Shown here: in pieces, positions 15,993-25,153 of the stretch | Layout of the letters: every line of letters begins with the position of its first letter | How positions within the stretch are numbered: the first letter of the stretch is position 1 | Origin: an uncultured Acidovorax sp. | Lineage (GTDB): Bacteria; Pseudomonadota; Gammaproteobacteria; Burkholderiales; Burkholderiaceae_C | DNA: 50,551 nt | NCBI GenBank assembly: GCA_913774955.1 | Contig: CAJYKV010000013.1 | Location: 1-50,551, forward strand | Direction: 5' to 3' | Position numbers and translations under genes: made by a program | Notes under the pieces: generated by a model | What the model saw: only the letters and a program-made list of their open reading frames with translations | Told to the model about the DNA's origin: nothing | Databases searched by the model: none

Positions 15993-15996
15993 CGCG

Positions 15997-17193
15997 TCAG
16001 GCCTCCACGGCCTGTGGCAGGCGCGCGCGGATGGCGGCGGCCAGCGCGGCGATGCCGTCCTGGATCTGCTGGGCGCTCGCGGTGACGAACGACAGGCGCA
16101 GCGTGCGCGTGTCGGGGTTGTCCGCATAGAAGGCCGCGCCGGGCACGAAGGCCACGTTGCGCTCCACCGCCTCGGGCAGCAGCTCCAGCGCGCTCATGCC
16201 TTCCGGCAGGCGCGCCCACAGGAACATGCCGCCGTCCGGCCGGTTCCAGGTCACGCCCAGGCCCTGCATCTCCTGGTCCATCGCGGACAGCATCGCATCG
16301 CGCTGCTGCTTGTAGAGCGCGCGGATGGTGGGCACGTGGCGGTCCAGGAAACCGCCCTTCATCACCTCGGCCACCATGCGCTGGTTGAAGCCCGGCGTGT
16401 GCAGGTCGGCCGCCTGCTTGGCCTGCAGCAGCTTGGGGTAGAGCGCGTGCGGCGCCACCAGGAAGCCCAGGCGCAGGCCGGGGGCCAGCACCTTGGAGAA
16501 CGAGCCCAGGTAGATGCAGCCTTCCGGGTTGCGCGCGGTGAGCGGCAGCGGCGGGGGCTGGTCGAACCACAGATCGCCGTAGGGGTTGTCCTCCACCAGC
16601 GGCAGGCCCAGCTCGGCGGCCTTGGCGGAGATCGCCACGCGGCGCGCCTCGCTCATCGTGCGGCCCGTGGGGTTCTGGAAGTTGGGCAGCAGGTACATGA
16701 AGCGCGCGCGGTCATCGCCCGTGCCGGCCTTGGCGGCGAGGTCGTCCACCAGCGGGCCTTCGTCGTCGCTCGCCACGCTGTGCACCTCGGGCTCCATGGG
16801 CGTGAAGGCCTGCAGCGCGCCGAGGTACGTCGGGGTCTCCACCAGCACGCGGCTGCCCGTGTCGATGAGCACCTTGGCCACCAGGTCGAGGCCCTGCTGC
16901 GAGCCGGTCGTGATCAGGATCTGGTCGGGCGACACGTCCCAGGGCAGGAAGTCGGCCACGGCCTCGCGCAGCGGCAGATAGCCTTCGCTCGCCGCGTACT
17001 GCAGCGCCGAGGCGCCGTCCTGGCCCAGCACCGCCGCGCACGCCTGCGCGAAATCGTTGACCGGGAAGGTCTTGGGGGAGGGCAGGCCGCCCGCCAGGCT
17101 GATGATGCCGGGCTTCTCGGTCACTTTCAGGATCTCGCGGATCACCGAGGGGTTCATCTTGGCGGCGCGTTGGGCCAGGGTCCAGGTCGTCAT
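15997..17193 (-). CDS. PLP-dependent aminotransferase, class I/II (2-aminoadipate type)
   Basis: 398-residue cytoplasmic aminotransferase. Hallmarks: ISLAGGLPSPKTFPV near the N-terminus, LQYAASEGYLPLREAVA, NFQNPTGRTMS, and the Schiff-base lysine in GSFSKVLAPGLRLGF. These match the family annotated as 2-aminoadipate/aromatic or branched-chain aminotransferase (LysN-like, related to MocR C-terminal domains). ATG 17193 follows AGGAGATGATTTCC, a good site; an upstream in-frame start at 17214 lacks one. It lies upstream of the GST gene, and upstream of both is a separate LysE exporter gene. Amino donor unresolved. Confidence 0.9.
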   Translation of the reverse strand: MTTWTLAQRAAKMNPSVIREILKVTEKPGIISLAGGLPSPKTFPVNDFAQACAAVLGQDGASALQYAASEGYLPLREAVADFLPWDVSPDQILITTGSQQGLDLVAKVLIDTGSRVLVETPTYLGALQAFTPMEPEVHSVASDDEGPLVDDLAAKAGTGDDRARFMYLLPNFQNPTGRTMSEARRVAISAKAAELGLPLVEDNPYGDLWFDQPPPLPLTARNPEGCIYLGSFSKVLAPGLRLGFLVAPHALYPKLLQAKQAADLHTPGFNQRMVAEVMKGGFLDRHVPTIRALYKQQRDAMLSAMDQEMQGLGVTWNRPDGGMFLWARLPEGMSALELLPEAVERNVAFVPGAAFYADNPDTRTLRLSFVTASAQQIQDGIAALAAAIRARLPQAVEA

Positions 17194-17335
17194 GGAAATC
17201 ATCTCCTGCGGCACGCCCCGGAAGGAAAGGGGCCGTGCCTCGTGCGTGTCGTCGTTGTCGAAAAAAAGCCGTCGTGCGGCCGGTCGGGGGGCAAGGGGTG
17301 GGCCCCGCCAGGAAAAGAGCTTAACTGCGCGGCGC

Positions 17336-17935
17336 TCATGCCGTCACCATCCAGGCGGCGGTGGCCGCCAGCACCGCCGCCATGCCGCGGTTGAACCACA
17401 GCAGGCGGTGGCCGCGGGCCAGCCACTGGCGCAGCAGCGCACCGGTGGCGGCGTAGAGGAAGTTGCTCGCGAGGGCGAACGCCACCATCACCGGCACCAC
17501 CACGGCCAGGCGCGGCAGGCTGTCGGGCCGGCCGGCCACCCAGCCCGCCACGATGGTGAGCGCCAGCAGCCACGCCTTGATGTTCACGAACTGCAGGGCC
17601 GCGCCCGCCCAGAAGCCGATGTCCATGCGGGCCGCGTCGGCGTCGGCGAGCCGGCCGCTGCGCGAGAGCTTCCAGGCCAGCCAGAGCAGGTAGCCGATGC
17701 CCACCGCCTTGATGGCGGTGCGCAGCGCCGGGGCCGCGACCACCAGCCCGCCGACGCCCGCGGCGCACACCAGCAGCAGCGCCGTCCAGCCGAGCGGCAC
17801 CGCGCACACGAAGCGCATCGCCGGGCGCAGGCCGCGGTTCGCCGCGATGGCGGTGGACAGCGTGGTGTTGGGGCCGGGCGAGAAGCTCATGGCGGCCGCC
17901 AGGACCAGGAGTGCGGTGAATTCGACCAGGGGCAT
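17336..17935 (-). CDS. LysE-family exporter, divergent from MocR regulator
   Basis: 199-residue membrane protein with about six hydrophobic segments. It carries the LysE/RhtB signature MSFSPGPNTTLSTAIAANRG near the N-terminus and LLWLAWKLSRSG mid-protein; it is a little short for the family but complete. It is transcribed away from the MocR-type regulator gene across a 181-base shared region containing a strong direct repeat, so it is the likely target of that regulator. The substrate is probably an amino acid or amine, inferred from the PLP-binding regulator. Confidence 0.9.
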   Translation of the reverse strand: MPLVEFTALLVLAAAMSFSPGPNTTLSTAIAANRGLRPAMRFVCAVPLGWTALLLVCAAGVGGLVVAAPALRTAIKAVGIGYLLWLAWKLSRSGRLADADAARMDIGFWAGAALQFVNIKAWLLALTIVAGWVAGRPDSLPRLAVVVPVMVAFALASNFLYAATGALLRQWLARGHRLLWFNRGMAAVLAATAAWMVTA

Positions 17936-17996
17936 GGGCAGGGGTGGGGTGGCAGGGTGGATACGGTGTGGCGTGTGAGCCACTGTAGGCAGAATT

Positions 17997-18016
17997 CCGA
18001 TACAGTACCGATACAG
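17997..18016. promoter_or_regulatory. Direct repeat, candidate MocR binding site
   Basis: CCGATACAG-TA-CCGATACAG: two identical 9-mers 11 bases apart, i.e. one helical turn. A looser half-site GGATACGGT lies at about 17959-17967. MocR/PdxR/TauR-type regulators typically bind direct repeats of this kind in the region shared with a divergent gene, as here between the LysE and mocR genes. Confidence 0.65.
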
Positions 18017-18116
18017 ACAGCTGCACAAGCTCATGCGCTGTGCTGGTGCGAAGGCCGACACAGTTCCGGCCCGCGTTCTCCCGCACCCTCCGGCCCGATC
18101 CTCCGAAAGAATCCGC

Positions 18117-19589
18117 ATGCTCACCCGCACACCCGAACGCACCCTGACCGAGCAGCTCGCCGATCGTTTCGCGGAGCGCATCCGCAGCCGGCTGCTGCCG
18201 GTCGGGGCGCGGCTGCCCTCGGTGCGCGAGTGCGCCCGGCAGCAGGGCGTGAGCACCCACACCGTGGTGGCCGCCTACGACCAGCTGCTCGCCCAGGGCC
18301 TCGTGGAGGCGCGCCGCCAGCGCGGCTTCTTCGTGCGCGACGCGGTGCAGAAGTCCCCATCCTCCCTGCCGGGGCCGGCCGCGGGCACGGCGCCCGGCAG
18401 GGGCCCCGGCACGGCCGGCGGCGGCTCGCCCCTGGGCGCCGCCGTGCTGCCGATGTCGGGCTCGCGCATCAACGCGACCACGCTGATCCGGGGCATGTTC
18501 CACCAGGCGTCGTCGAAGCCGCAGCCCGGCGCCGGCGTGTTCCCGCCGGGCTGGCTGGAGGATGCCCGCTTCATGCCCGCCGCGGTGCGCCGCGTCACCG
18601 CGGGCCGCGCACTGCAGGACGGCTCGCTGGTCTACGGCGAGCCGCGCGGGGATGCCGGCCTGCGCGCGGCGCTCGCGCGGCGCCTGGCGGACCTCAACGT
18701 GCCCGTGGAGCCGGAGCGCATCATCACCACCGTCGGCGCCACCCACGCGCTGGACATCGTCAGCCGCACGCTGCTCAAGGCCGGCGACCCGGTGATGGTG
18801 GAGGAGCCCGGCTGGTCGGTGGAGTTCGCGCGGCTCGATGCGCTCGGCATGCGCGTGCTGCCCGTGCCGCGCGGACCGCTCGGGCCGGACCTGGACGTGA
18901 TGGCGCGCTACTGCGAGGCCCATGCGCCCAAGCTGTTCGTGAGCGTGAGCGTGCTGCACAACCCCACGGGCTACAGCCTCTCGCCCGGCCACGCGCACCG
19001 CATCCTGCAGCTCGCCCACCGGCACGGCTTCCATATCGTCGAGGACGACACCTACGGCCACATCGCGCCGGACCATGCCACGCGGCTGTCCGCACTCGAC
19101 GGCCTGCGCCGCACCATCTACGTGAACGGTTTCGCGAAGATCCTCGCCCCCAACTGGCGCGTGGGCTACCTCGCCGCGCCGCCCGAGCTCGTCGAGCGGC
19201 TGCTGGACACCAAGCTGCTGTCCACCCTCACCACGCCCTCGATCCTGGAAAAGGCCCTGGCGCTGTGCATCGAGCAGGGGCAGCTGCGCCGCCATGCCGA
19301 GCGCATGCGCCTGCGGCTGGCCCAGGCGCGCGCGCGCAGCGTGCAGGTGGCGCTGGAGGCCGGCCAGCGCTTCGCGGCCGAACCCGCGGGCATGTTCGGC
19401 TGGGTGGAGACGGGCGTGGACACCGACATGCTCGCCCAGCGCATGCTCGACGAGGGCTACCTCATCGCCCCGGGCGCGCTGTTCCATGCCACGCGCCGGC
19501 CGTGCACGCTCATGCGCATCAACTTCACGACCACGCAGGACCCGGCGTTCTGGAAGGCGTTCCGGCGGGCCGCGGGCACGCAGGGCTGA
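18117..19589 (+). CDS. MocR-type regulator (GntR helix + aminotransferase domain)
   Basis: 490-residue fusion: an N-terminal GntR winged helix (residues ~5-75; LPSVRECARQQGVSTHTVVA), a Gly/Pro/Ala-rich linker (~80-110), then a fold-type I aminotransferase-like domain with VNGFAKILAPNWRVGYL holding the probable PLP lysine, plus HNPTGYSLSPGHA and EDDTYGHIAPD. Such proteins use PLP or an amino compound as effector. ATG 18117 begins just before the winged helix; 28 more in-frame codons upstream are dispensable. It is divergent from a LysE exporter and convergent with the HDOD gene. Confidence 0.93.
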   Translation: MLTRTPERTLTEQLADRFAERIRSRLLPVGARLPSVRECARQQGVSTHTVVAAYDQLLAQGLVEARRQRGFFVRDAVQKSPSSLPGPAAGTAPGRGPGTAGGGSPLGAAVLPMSGSRINATTLIRGMFHQASSKPQPGAGVFPPGWLEDARFMPAAVRRVTAGRALQDGSLVYGEPRGDAGLRAALARRLADLNVPVEPERIITTVGATHALDIVSRTLLKAGDPVMVEEPGWSVEFARLDALGMRVLPVPRGPLGPDLDVMARYCEAHAPKLFVSVSVLHNPTGYSLSPGHAHRILQLAHRHGFHIVEDDTYGHIAPDHATRLSALDGLRRTIYVNGFAKILAPNWRVGYLAAPPELVERLLDTKLLSTLTTPSILEKALALCIEQGQLRRHAERMRLRLAQARARSVQVALEAGQRFAAEPAGMFGWVETGVDTDMLAQRMLDEGYLIAPGALFHATRRPCTLMRINFTTTQDPAFWKAFRRAAGTQG

Positions 19590-19607
19590 CCGGCACCCGG
19601 GCGCGGC

Positions 19608-19627
19608 GCGGCCTGCGGGCAGGCCGC
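19608..19627. terminator. Hairpin between convergent mocR and HDOD genes
   Basis: Perfect 9-base stem GCGGCCTGC / GCAGGCCGC with a GG loop in the 46-base gap between converging stops. Position and symmetry suit a bidirectional transcript end, although no T run follows on either strand. Confidence 0.5.
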
Positions 19628-19635
19628 CGCGGAGG

Positions 19636-20862
19636 TCAGCGGCCCGGCCGCTCCACTTCCAGGTCCGAGATCACCCGCAGCAGGGCGCGGTTCACCTCCT
19701 CCAGGTCCAGCTCCTGGGCCTCGCAGAGCTGGCGGACCGCCGCGGCATCTTCCGATTCGAGCGCGCAGGCCATCTCCAGGCTGGCCGCGTAGGGGCCGGT
19801 GTGCAGCACGGCCGCGTCGTAGATGCGTTCGGAGAGCGGCAGGCGCCGCAGCACGGTGCCGAGCGGTTCCGAGAGCAGTTCGCCGAGCTGGGAGAGCAGG
19901 CCGCAGAGGTACACCTCGCGGCGCAGATCGTTCTCCACGCCGGCGTCGAGCAGCCGCTCGGTCAGGTGCGCGCGGATCACCATGGATTCGCGGATGGGCT
20001 GCAGATTGGGGTCGGTGCTCGCATGCGGGAGCTGGTCTCCCAGCCAGCGCTGCAGCGAGCCGTAGCCCATCATCACGAGGCCGCGCCGCAGCGAATCCAC
20101 GCCCGTGCGCAGGCCGAGCGCGGCCGAGTTGGTGTAGATCATGAAGCGGTAGGCGAGCACCGGATCCTCGCCGAGGATCTGCTCGAACGCCTCCAGCGAC
20201 TGCTCCGCATCGATCGCCCGCATCAGCTTGAGCACCGTGGCGTGCGCGGGCTGCGGCTGCTGGTGGCGCAGGCTGTAGAGCACGTCCTCCGACGGCCAGC
20301 CCGCGATCGCGAGCGCGCCGTGCCGGTCCAGGCAATGCTCCATGAGCGGGCGGCTCGCGACGTTCTCGTACATCTGTCCCGCGATCACCGGGCTCGGCTC
20401 GGCGGCCGCCCCGCGGATCGCGCCCCCGGCCGCGCGCAGCGCCGCCATGGCGTCGGCGGCGGAGAGCGTGAGCAGGCTGTTGTCGAAGCAAGAGGCCACC
20501 TCGGCGGGCGGCAGCCGCTCCAGCGCGCCGCGCCACACCAGCTTCATGCCCCGCTGGTGCGCGGCGCGCACGCGGGTGAACAGGTCGGCGTCGGCGAGCC
20601 AGGCGTCGGGCACGCTGATCCAGGGCGAACCGCGCGGCGCCTGCGCGAGCAGGTCGATGAGCAGTTGCGGGCTCTGCGGCGACAGCAGCAGCGGCGGCGA
20701 GGACGCACTCCAGAGCTCCTGCAGCGTGCGCAGCAGGTGCGGCGCATCGACCACCGCCTCGCCCGCGGTGTGCACGTGCAGTTGCACGGCCGCGAGGCGG
20801 CGCGCCGCGTTCCAGAGGGGACGGTATCCGAGGATCAGGCTGCCGAGGACGGATTGGACCAT
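19636..20862 (-). CDS. HDOD-domain protein with EAL-like N-terminus (YuxH type)
   Basis: 408-residue cytoplasmic protein. The N-terminal ~190 residues resemble a degenerate EAL phosphodiesterase (LGYRPLWNAARR; LLLSPQSPQLLIDLL), without a recognisable EAL catalytic triplet. The C-terminal half from about residue 200 is an HDOD domain (LKLMRAIDAEQSLEAFEQIL; DPVLAYRFMIYTNSAAL; GLLSQLGELL). Proteins of this architecture link cyclic-di-GMP or stress signals to motility or surface behaviour but are generally not enzymes. It starts 69 bases after the flgL stop on the same strand, with no terminator seen, so it is probably the last gene of the flg transcript. No strong Shine-Dalgarno is visible. Confidence 0.85.
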   Translation of the reverse strand: MVQSVLGSLILGYRPLWNAARRLAAVQLHVHTAGEAVVDAPHLLRTLQELWSASSPPLLLSPQSPQLLIDLLAQAPRGSPWISVPDAWLADADLFTRVRAAHQRGMKLVWRGALERLPPAEVASCFDNSLLTLSAADAMAALRAAGGAIRGAAAEPSPVIAGQMYENVASRPLMEHCLDRHGALAIAGWPSEDVLYSLRHQQPQPAHATVLKLMRAIDAEQSLEAFEQILGEDPVLAYRFMIYTNSAALGLRTGVDSLRRGLVMMGYGSLQRWLGDQLPHASTDPNLQPIRESMVIRAHLTERLLDAGVENDLRREVYLCGLLSQLGELLSEPLGTVLRRLPLSERIYDAAVLHTGPYAASLEMACALESEDAAAVRQLCEAQELDLEEVNRALLRVISDLEVERPGR

Positions 20863-20931
20863 GGGGGGCTTTGCGGTGCGGCCGGGCCCGGCGGAGTGCG
20901 TGGGGCTGTTCCCCCGCTTGTCTCGTTCGGC

Positions 20932-22218
20932 TTAGCCGATGTAATTGAACAGCGACAGCTTCTGCACCTGCGCATAGGACTGCAGTGCCGCCTGGTAGCC
21001 GGTCTGGTTGTTCTGGAAATCGGAGATGCCCTTGATCATATCGAGATCCTCCGCGCGCGATCGGTCGGCCTCGAGCTGGTCCGAGCGCTTGTTCTGGTCG
21101 CCCGTGATGCGGTCCGCGCGGTTCAGCAGTTCGCCCGCGTAGCCGCGCATGTTGTGGATGCGCTCCAGGCCGATGTCGATGTTGTTCAGTGCCTGCCCCA
21201 CGGCCTGCGCAGCGGCGTTGCTGTTGGTCGCGCCGCCGATGTCGCGCACGGCCTGGTCGATGCTGCTGAAGATGCTGGCGCTCGGCTTGAGGGAGATCGT
21301 GTCGCCGTTGGCCGGCGAGAAGTTGTAGGTGCCGTCGGTCTGCTTGGTGGGCGTGCCGGTGATGTTGAAGGTCACGCCCGGGATGCCGGTCACCGCGATC
21401 GATACGGGTTTGTCCGCCGGGAAGTCCGGCACCGTGACGGGCGCGGAGGCCACGCCCGTGGTGGTGTTGGTGATCGTGTAGGTGGCGGTGGTGGTGCCGG
21501 CCGTGGCGCCGGGGCCCACGCCGCTGAAGACGATCTGGTAGTCGTCGCCCGTGACGAGGGCCGTGTTGACCGCCTTCACGCCGTCGGTGGTCAGCGTGCG
21601 GCCCGTGGGGATGTCGCCCACCGAGGCGGTGTAGACGCCGTCGCGCTTGGGCTGGAACATGAAGGCGGATTCGCCGTCCAGCGACAGCGGCAGCGAGGTG
21701 GCCGACCCCGAGGCCTGGCCGGGCAGCCCCGCGAAGCTGTAGTCGGGACTGCCGGACTGCGGTCCCAGGAAGGGCGCCAGTGCGCTGCCCAGCGCGCCCA
21801 GCAGCGGCAGGCCGTTCGTGTCCTTGCGGTTGACCATGTCGGAGAGCTGCTCCCGCAGGCCCTGCACCTGGTTCATGATGGTCTTGCGGTCCTCGGGCTT
21901 GAGCGTGCCGCCGCCCGCGCTCACGATCAGCTGGCGCAGCTCCTGCACGATGTCCACGGCCTGCCCCAGCGTGGATTCGGCCTGGGTGACGGTGTTGCGC
22001 GCGTTCTCCAGCGCCCGCTGCTCGCTCTGCACGCGCGAGATGCGCGTGATCGCGCGCTCGGCCTGGGCCGCGGCCACGGGGTCGTCGCTCGCGCGCACCA
22101 CGCGCTTGCCGGAGGTGAGGTTTTCCTGCAGGTTGGAGAGCGCGGTCTGGCGCTGCGACAGGTTGCGCAGTGCGTTTTCGTACTGGTTCGCGCTGGCGGT
22201 GCGGTAGAAGGTGCTCAT
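20932..22218 (-). CDS. flgL: FlgL hook-filament junction protein (HAP3)
   Basis: 428-residue junction protein joining hook-end protein FlgK to the flagellin filament. The N-terminus (MSTFYRTASANQYENALRNL) and C-terminus (DFQNNQTGYQAALQSYAQVQ) show the flagellin-like coiled-coil ends. The middle (~residues 180-330) is a Gly/Thr-rich surface domain (TNTTTGVASAPVTV), longer than in the ~317-residue enterobacterial FlgL. Exported by the flagellar type III system with FlgN as chaperone. It follows flgK after 42 bases. Start supported by CGGAGC at about -8. Confidence 0.96.
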   Translation of the reverse strand: MSTFYRTASANQYENALRNLSQRQTALSNLQENLTSGKRVVRASDDPVAAAQAERAITRISRVQSEQRALENARNTVTQAESTLGQAVDIVQELRQLIVSAGGGTLKPEDRKTIMNQVQGLREQLSDMVNRKDTNGLPLLGALGSALAPFLGPQSGSPDYSFAGLPGQASGSATSLPLSLDGESAFMFQPKRDGVYTASVGDIPTGRTLTTDGVKAVNTALVTGDDYQIVFSGVGPGATAGTTTATYTITNTTTGVASAPVTVPDFPADKPVSIAVTGIPGVTFNITGTPTKQTDGTYNFSPANGDTISLKPSASIFSSIDQAVRDIGGATNSNAAAQAVGQALNNIDIGLERIHNMRGYAGELLNRADRITGDQNKRSDQLEADRSRAEDLDMIKGISDFQNNQTGYQAALQSYAQVQKLSLFNYIG

Positions 22219-22260
22219 GGCGTGCTCCGGGGGGCCGGGGGCGTTGCGGCGCGGGCGGCG

Positions 22261-24192
22261 TCAGCGGCCCATCGTCTGGATCAGGTTGTCGAAAATGCTC
22301 TGCGCGATCTGCAGCACCTTGGCCGAAGCCTGGTAGGCCTGCTGGTACTGGATCAGCTTGGCGGCCTCCTCGTCCAGGTTCACGCCCGCCACGGCGGAGC
22401 GATCGCGTTCGAGGTTGGTGGAGATCGTGGAAGAGACGTCCGAGGCGTACTTCGCGTTCTGCATGCGCGTGCCCACCTGGGCCATGAGCCCGGCGTAGCC
22501 GTCGCTCATCGTGGCGTCGTCGAACATCTTCAGGTCGCCGAGCGCATCGATCGCCGAGGCGTTGCCGGCATTGCGCTTGTACGCGTCGCCGTATTGCGCA
22601 TCCAGCGCGTTGCCCACCTTCACGGTGTCGCCCGTTCCCGGCGAGCCCTTGAGCGTGATCTGCCAGCCGTCGATGGTGATGGGCTGGCCCGGCGTGTAGG
22701 CGAGGCCCGTGGTGCCGGAGGCCGGCACCGTCGATCCGGTCACGCCGTAGGTGGCGGGCGGGCCCGCGGTGAAGGTGAGCGTCACGCCGTTCGGTGTCGG
22801 CGGGGGCGTGTAGGGGCTGGTGGCCGCCTTCACGGAGCTGAGCTGCAGCGATCCGGCGTTCGACGCACCCATCGCGGCGTTGACGGGGCTCGCGGCGGCG
22901 AGATCGCGCGGCGACAGCACCTTGGCCTCGATGTCCCGGGCCGCGCTGCTGAACGGCCGGAACATCACGCGCTCGCCGACCCCGCCCGCGGCGGTCAGGT
23001 TGAACGTGAGGCCGTCGATCTGCTGGCTGGACAGGTCCGCCAGGCTGGTGAAGCCGGTGGCCTTGCCGTCCGAGAGGCGCACCACCTGGCCGGCGGGCGG
23101 CGTGGTGAAGCGCACCTCGTAGTCGGAGGCCGCGAACTTCGTCGAATCCGAAAACGCCACGGTGCCGACCGCCGAGCCGCTCGTGTAGCCCGGCATGCTG
23201 GCGGGCACGGTGAACAGGTCCTTGCCGGCCTGCCCGTCCAGCGTGAGGCCGAGCTTGTGCTGCGCGTTCATCGTCATGCCGATGGCCTGCGCCATGCGGC
23301 CCAGCAGGTTGCGGCCCTCGGCCAGGTCGTTGTTGTGGAAGCGCAGCAGGCCGGAGAGTTCGCCGCCGCCGAGCATGCCGTCGTCCAGCTCGATGGGCTT
23401 GATGCCGGGCGGGCTGAAATACACCTTGAGCTGCCCGCTGCCCGGGAACATGCTCGATTCCTGCACGTCCAGCGGCGTGGCCGTGGTGCCCAGCACCAGC
23501 GGCTGGCTGCCCGCCACGAACAGGCCCACGGTGCCGTCGTCGGCCGCCACCTGCGTGGTCTGCACGTAGCGGTTGATCTCGCGGATGATCTGGTCTCGCT
23601 GGTCCAGCAGGTCGTTGGGCGTCTGCCCGTTGCCCTTCACGCGCGCGATCTGCTCGTTCACGCTCGCCATCTGCTTGGCCAGGGCGTTGAGCGCGTTCAC
23701 GTCGCCCGTGAGCTGTTCCTTCACCGTGTACTGGATCTCGTCCAGCCGGCCGGCCGACGAGCGCATGCGCGCGGCGGTCTCGTCCATCCGGGTGATGGAG
23801 ACCGTGCGCGCGGTCATGTCCATGGGCGAGGCCACCACGTCCTTGAACGAATTGAGCATGTCGGTGATGGCCGCGCCCAGGCCGCTGGTGCCGCCGCCGA
23901 ACACGTCCTGCATCTGCGACAGCCGCTCCGCGCGGGTCTTGTCGGCGGACTGCACCGAATCCGCCGCCGCCGCCTGCCGCGTCAGCAGTTCGTTGTGGTT
24001 GCGCAGGATGGTCTGCACGTCCACGCCCTGGCCGATGTAGCCGCCGCCCGTGAACTGTCCCTGCACGGTCTGCAGCGACAGCGTCTGCCGCGAGTAGCCC
24101 GCGGTGTTGACGTTGGCGATGTTGTGGCCCGCGGTCTGCAGGGCCACCTGGTTGGCGAGGAGCGCGCGCGCTCCGACGTTCAGCAGGCTCAT
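22261..24192 (-). CDS. flgK: FlgK hook-associated protein 1
   Basis: 643-residue HAP1 forming the first junction ring at the hook tip. The conserved N-terminus (SLLNVGARALLANQVALQTA; HNIANVNTAGYSRQ) and C-terminus (NLDEEAAKLIQYQQAYQASA) are those of axial rod/hook proteins. The central ~300 residues form variable domains. It lies 16 bases after flgJ and 42 before flgL in the operon. It is exported through the flagellar type III apparatus, with the chaperone FlgN encoded divergently at 34699. Confidence 0.97.
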   Translation of the reverse strand: MSLLNVGARALLANQVALQTAGHNIANVNTAGYSRQTLSLQTVQGQFTGGGYIGQGVDVQTILRNHNELLTRQAAAADSVQSADKTRAERLSQMQDVFGGGTSGLGAAITDMLNSFKDVVASPMDMTARTVSITRMDETAARMRSSAGRLDEIQYTVKEQLTGDVNALNALAKQMASVNEQIARVKGNGQTPNDLLDQRDQIIREINRYVQTTQVAADDGTVGLFVAGSQPLVLGTTATPLDVQESSMFPGSGQLKVYFSPPGIKPIELDDGMLGGGELSGLLRFHNNDLAEGRNLLGRMAQAIGMTMNAQHKLGLTLDGQAGKDLFTVPASMPGYTSGSAVGTVAFSDSTKFAASDYEVRFTTPPAGQVVRLSDGKATGFTSLADLSSQQIDGLTFNLTAAGGVGERVMFRPFSSAARDIEAKVLSPRDLAAASPVNAAMGASNAGSLQLSSVKAATSPYTPPPTPNGVTLTFTAGPPATYGVTGSTVPASGTTGLAYTPGQPITIDGWQITLKGSPGTGDTVKVGNALDAQYGDAYKRNAGNASAIDALGDLKMFDDATMSDGYAGLMAQVGTRMQNAKYASDVSSTISTNLERDRSAVAGVNLDEEAAKLIQYQQAYQASAKVLQIAQSIFDNLIQTMGR

Positions 24193-24208
24193 AGGTGTTC
24201 ACCCGCCT

Positions 24209-25111
24209 TCATGCCGAGGGCCCCACGCGCAGCGTGCTGTGGATGGCCCGGCTCAGCTTGTGCGCGTATTCGGGGTCGGTGGCGTAGCCGGCCTTCTGCA
24301 GCTCGGCCGCGTAGGCCACGGCCGAATGCGTCTTGCTGCGGGCCTTCTCGTAGCGCGGGTTGTCGTTGATGAGGCGCGCGTAGTCCTTGAAGGAGTCCTC
24401 GTAGGAGTCGTAGGCGCGGAACTTGGCCGTCACCTTGCGCGGCGTGCCGTTGACGTATTCGGTGGTGGTGATTTCCGCCACCTTGCCCGTCCAGCCCTTG
24501 CCGGCCTTGATGCCGAACAGGTTGAACGAATTGCTGCCGTCCTTGCTGCGGATCTCGCTCTTGCCCCAGCCCGTCTCGTGGCCGGCCTGGCCGAGCATGA
24601 AGCTCGCGGGAATGCCGCTTTCCTGCGCCACGCGCTCGGCGGCCTCGCGGTGGTGCTGCACGAAACCGTCGCGTCCCTTGGGGGCTGGAGCGTAGGCATT
24701 GGCCGCCGCGGCGGCGCGGGCCGCGGACGGGGCCTGCATGCTCAGCGTGGAGGGGGGCGAGAACGCCGGCGCGGCCTCCTGGCCGCTGCCGATCTGGCGG
24801 GTGAGCTGGCGCTGGATGGCCTCGGAGAGGCCGCCCGGCAGGCCCGACATCTGCACCGAGAACTGCTGGTCGAGCATGTCCTGGCCCAGGTTGCCCTGCT
24901 CGCCCTCCATCAGGCCCGACTTCATCGTCGCCTCGCGCATGCTCTTGATCATCTCGCGCATGAACAGCGACTCGAACTGCTTGGCCGCCTCCTTGGCGGC
25001 CTTCGGATCGTTGCTTCCGGCCTGGAACTTCAGCGCGTCCAGCGAGCGCGCGTCCACCGCCAGCGCGTTGGAGGCCGTGGCGGGGGCGGAGGAGGTCAGG
25101 CTGAGCGACAT
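24209..25111 (-). CDS. flgJ: FlgJ rod-assembly protein with peptidoglycan hydrolase domain
   Basis: 300-residue dual-domain FlgJ. The N-terminal rod-scaffold region (~20-105; AKQFESLFMREMIKSMREAT) is followed by an Ala/Pro linker and a C-terminal GH73 glucosaminidase (~150-295). The catalytic Glu is Glu179 in GQAGHETGWG, with SFNLFGIKAG and Tyr-bearing repeats downstream. It opens peptidoglycan locally for rod growth. GGGAGA precedes ATG 25111. Length is close to the 313-316 of enterobacteria, so both activities should be intact. Confidence 0.97.
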   Translation of the reverse strand: MSLSLTSSAPATASNALAVDARSLDALKFQAGSNDPKAAKEAAKQFESLFMREMIKSMREATMKSGLMEGEQGNLGQDMLDQQFSVQMSGLPGGLSEAIQRQLTRQIGSGQEAAPAFSPPSTLSMQAPSAARAAAAANAYAPAPKGRDGFVQHHREAAERVAQESGIPASFMLGQAGHETGWGKSEIRSKDGSNSFNLFGIKAGKGWTGKVAEITTTEYVNGTPRKVTAKFRAYDSYEDSFKDYARLINDNPRYEKARSKTHSAVAYAAELQKAGYATDPEYAHKLSRAIHSTLRVGPSA

Positions 25112-25153
25112 GGCGGTCTCCCGGCGTTCAGGCGGAGGCGGACGCGGCGGCCA

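Noticed and set aside
19294-24369. 1691-codon + strand open frame opposite the HDOD gene, flgL and flgK
   Set aside because: Same shadow effect; the minus-strand products are clear flagellar proteins and this frame has repetitive Arg/His/Gly/Ala composition.
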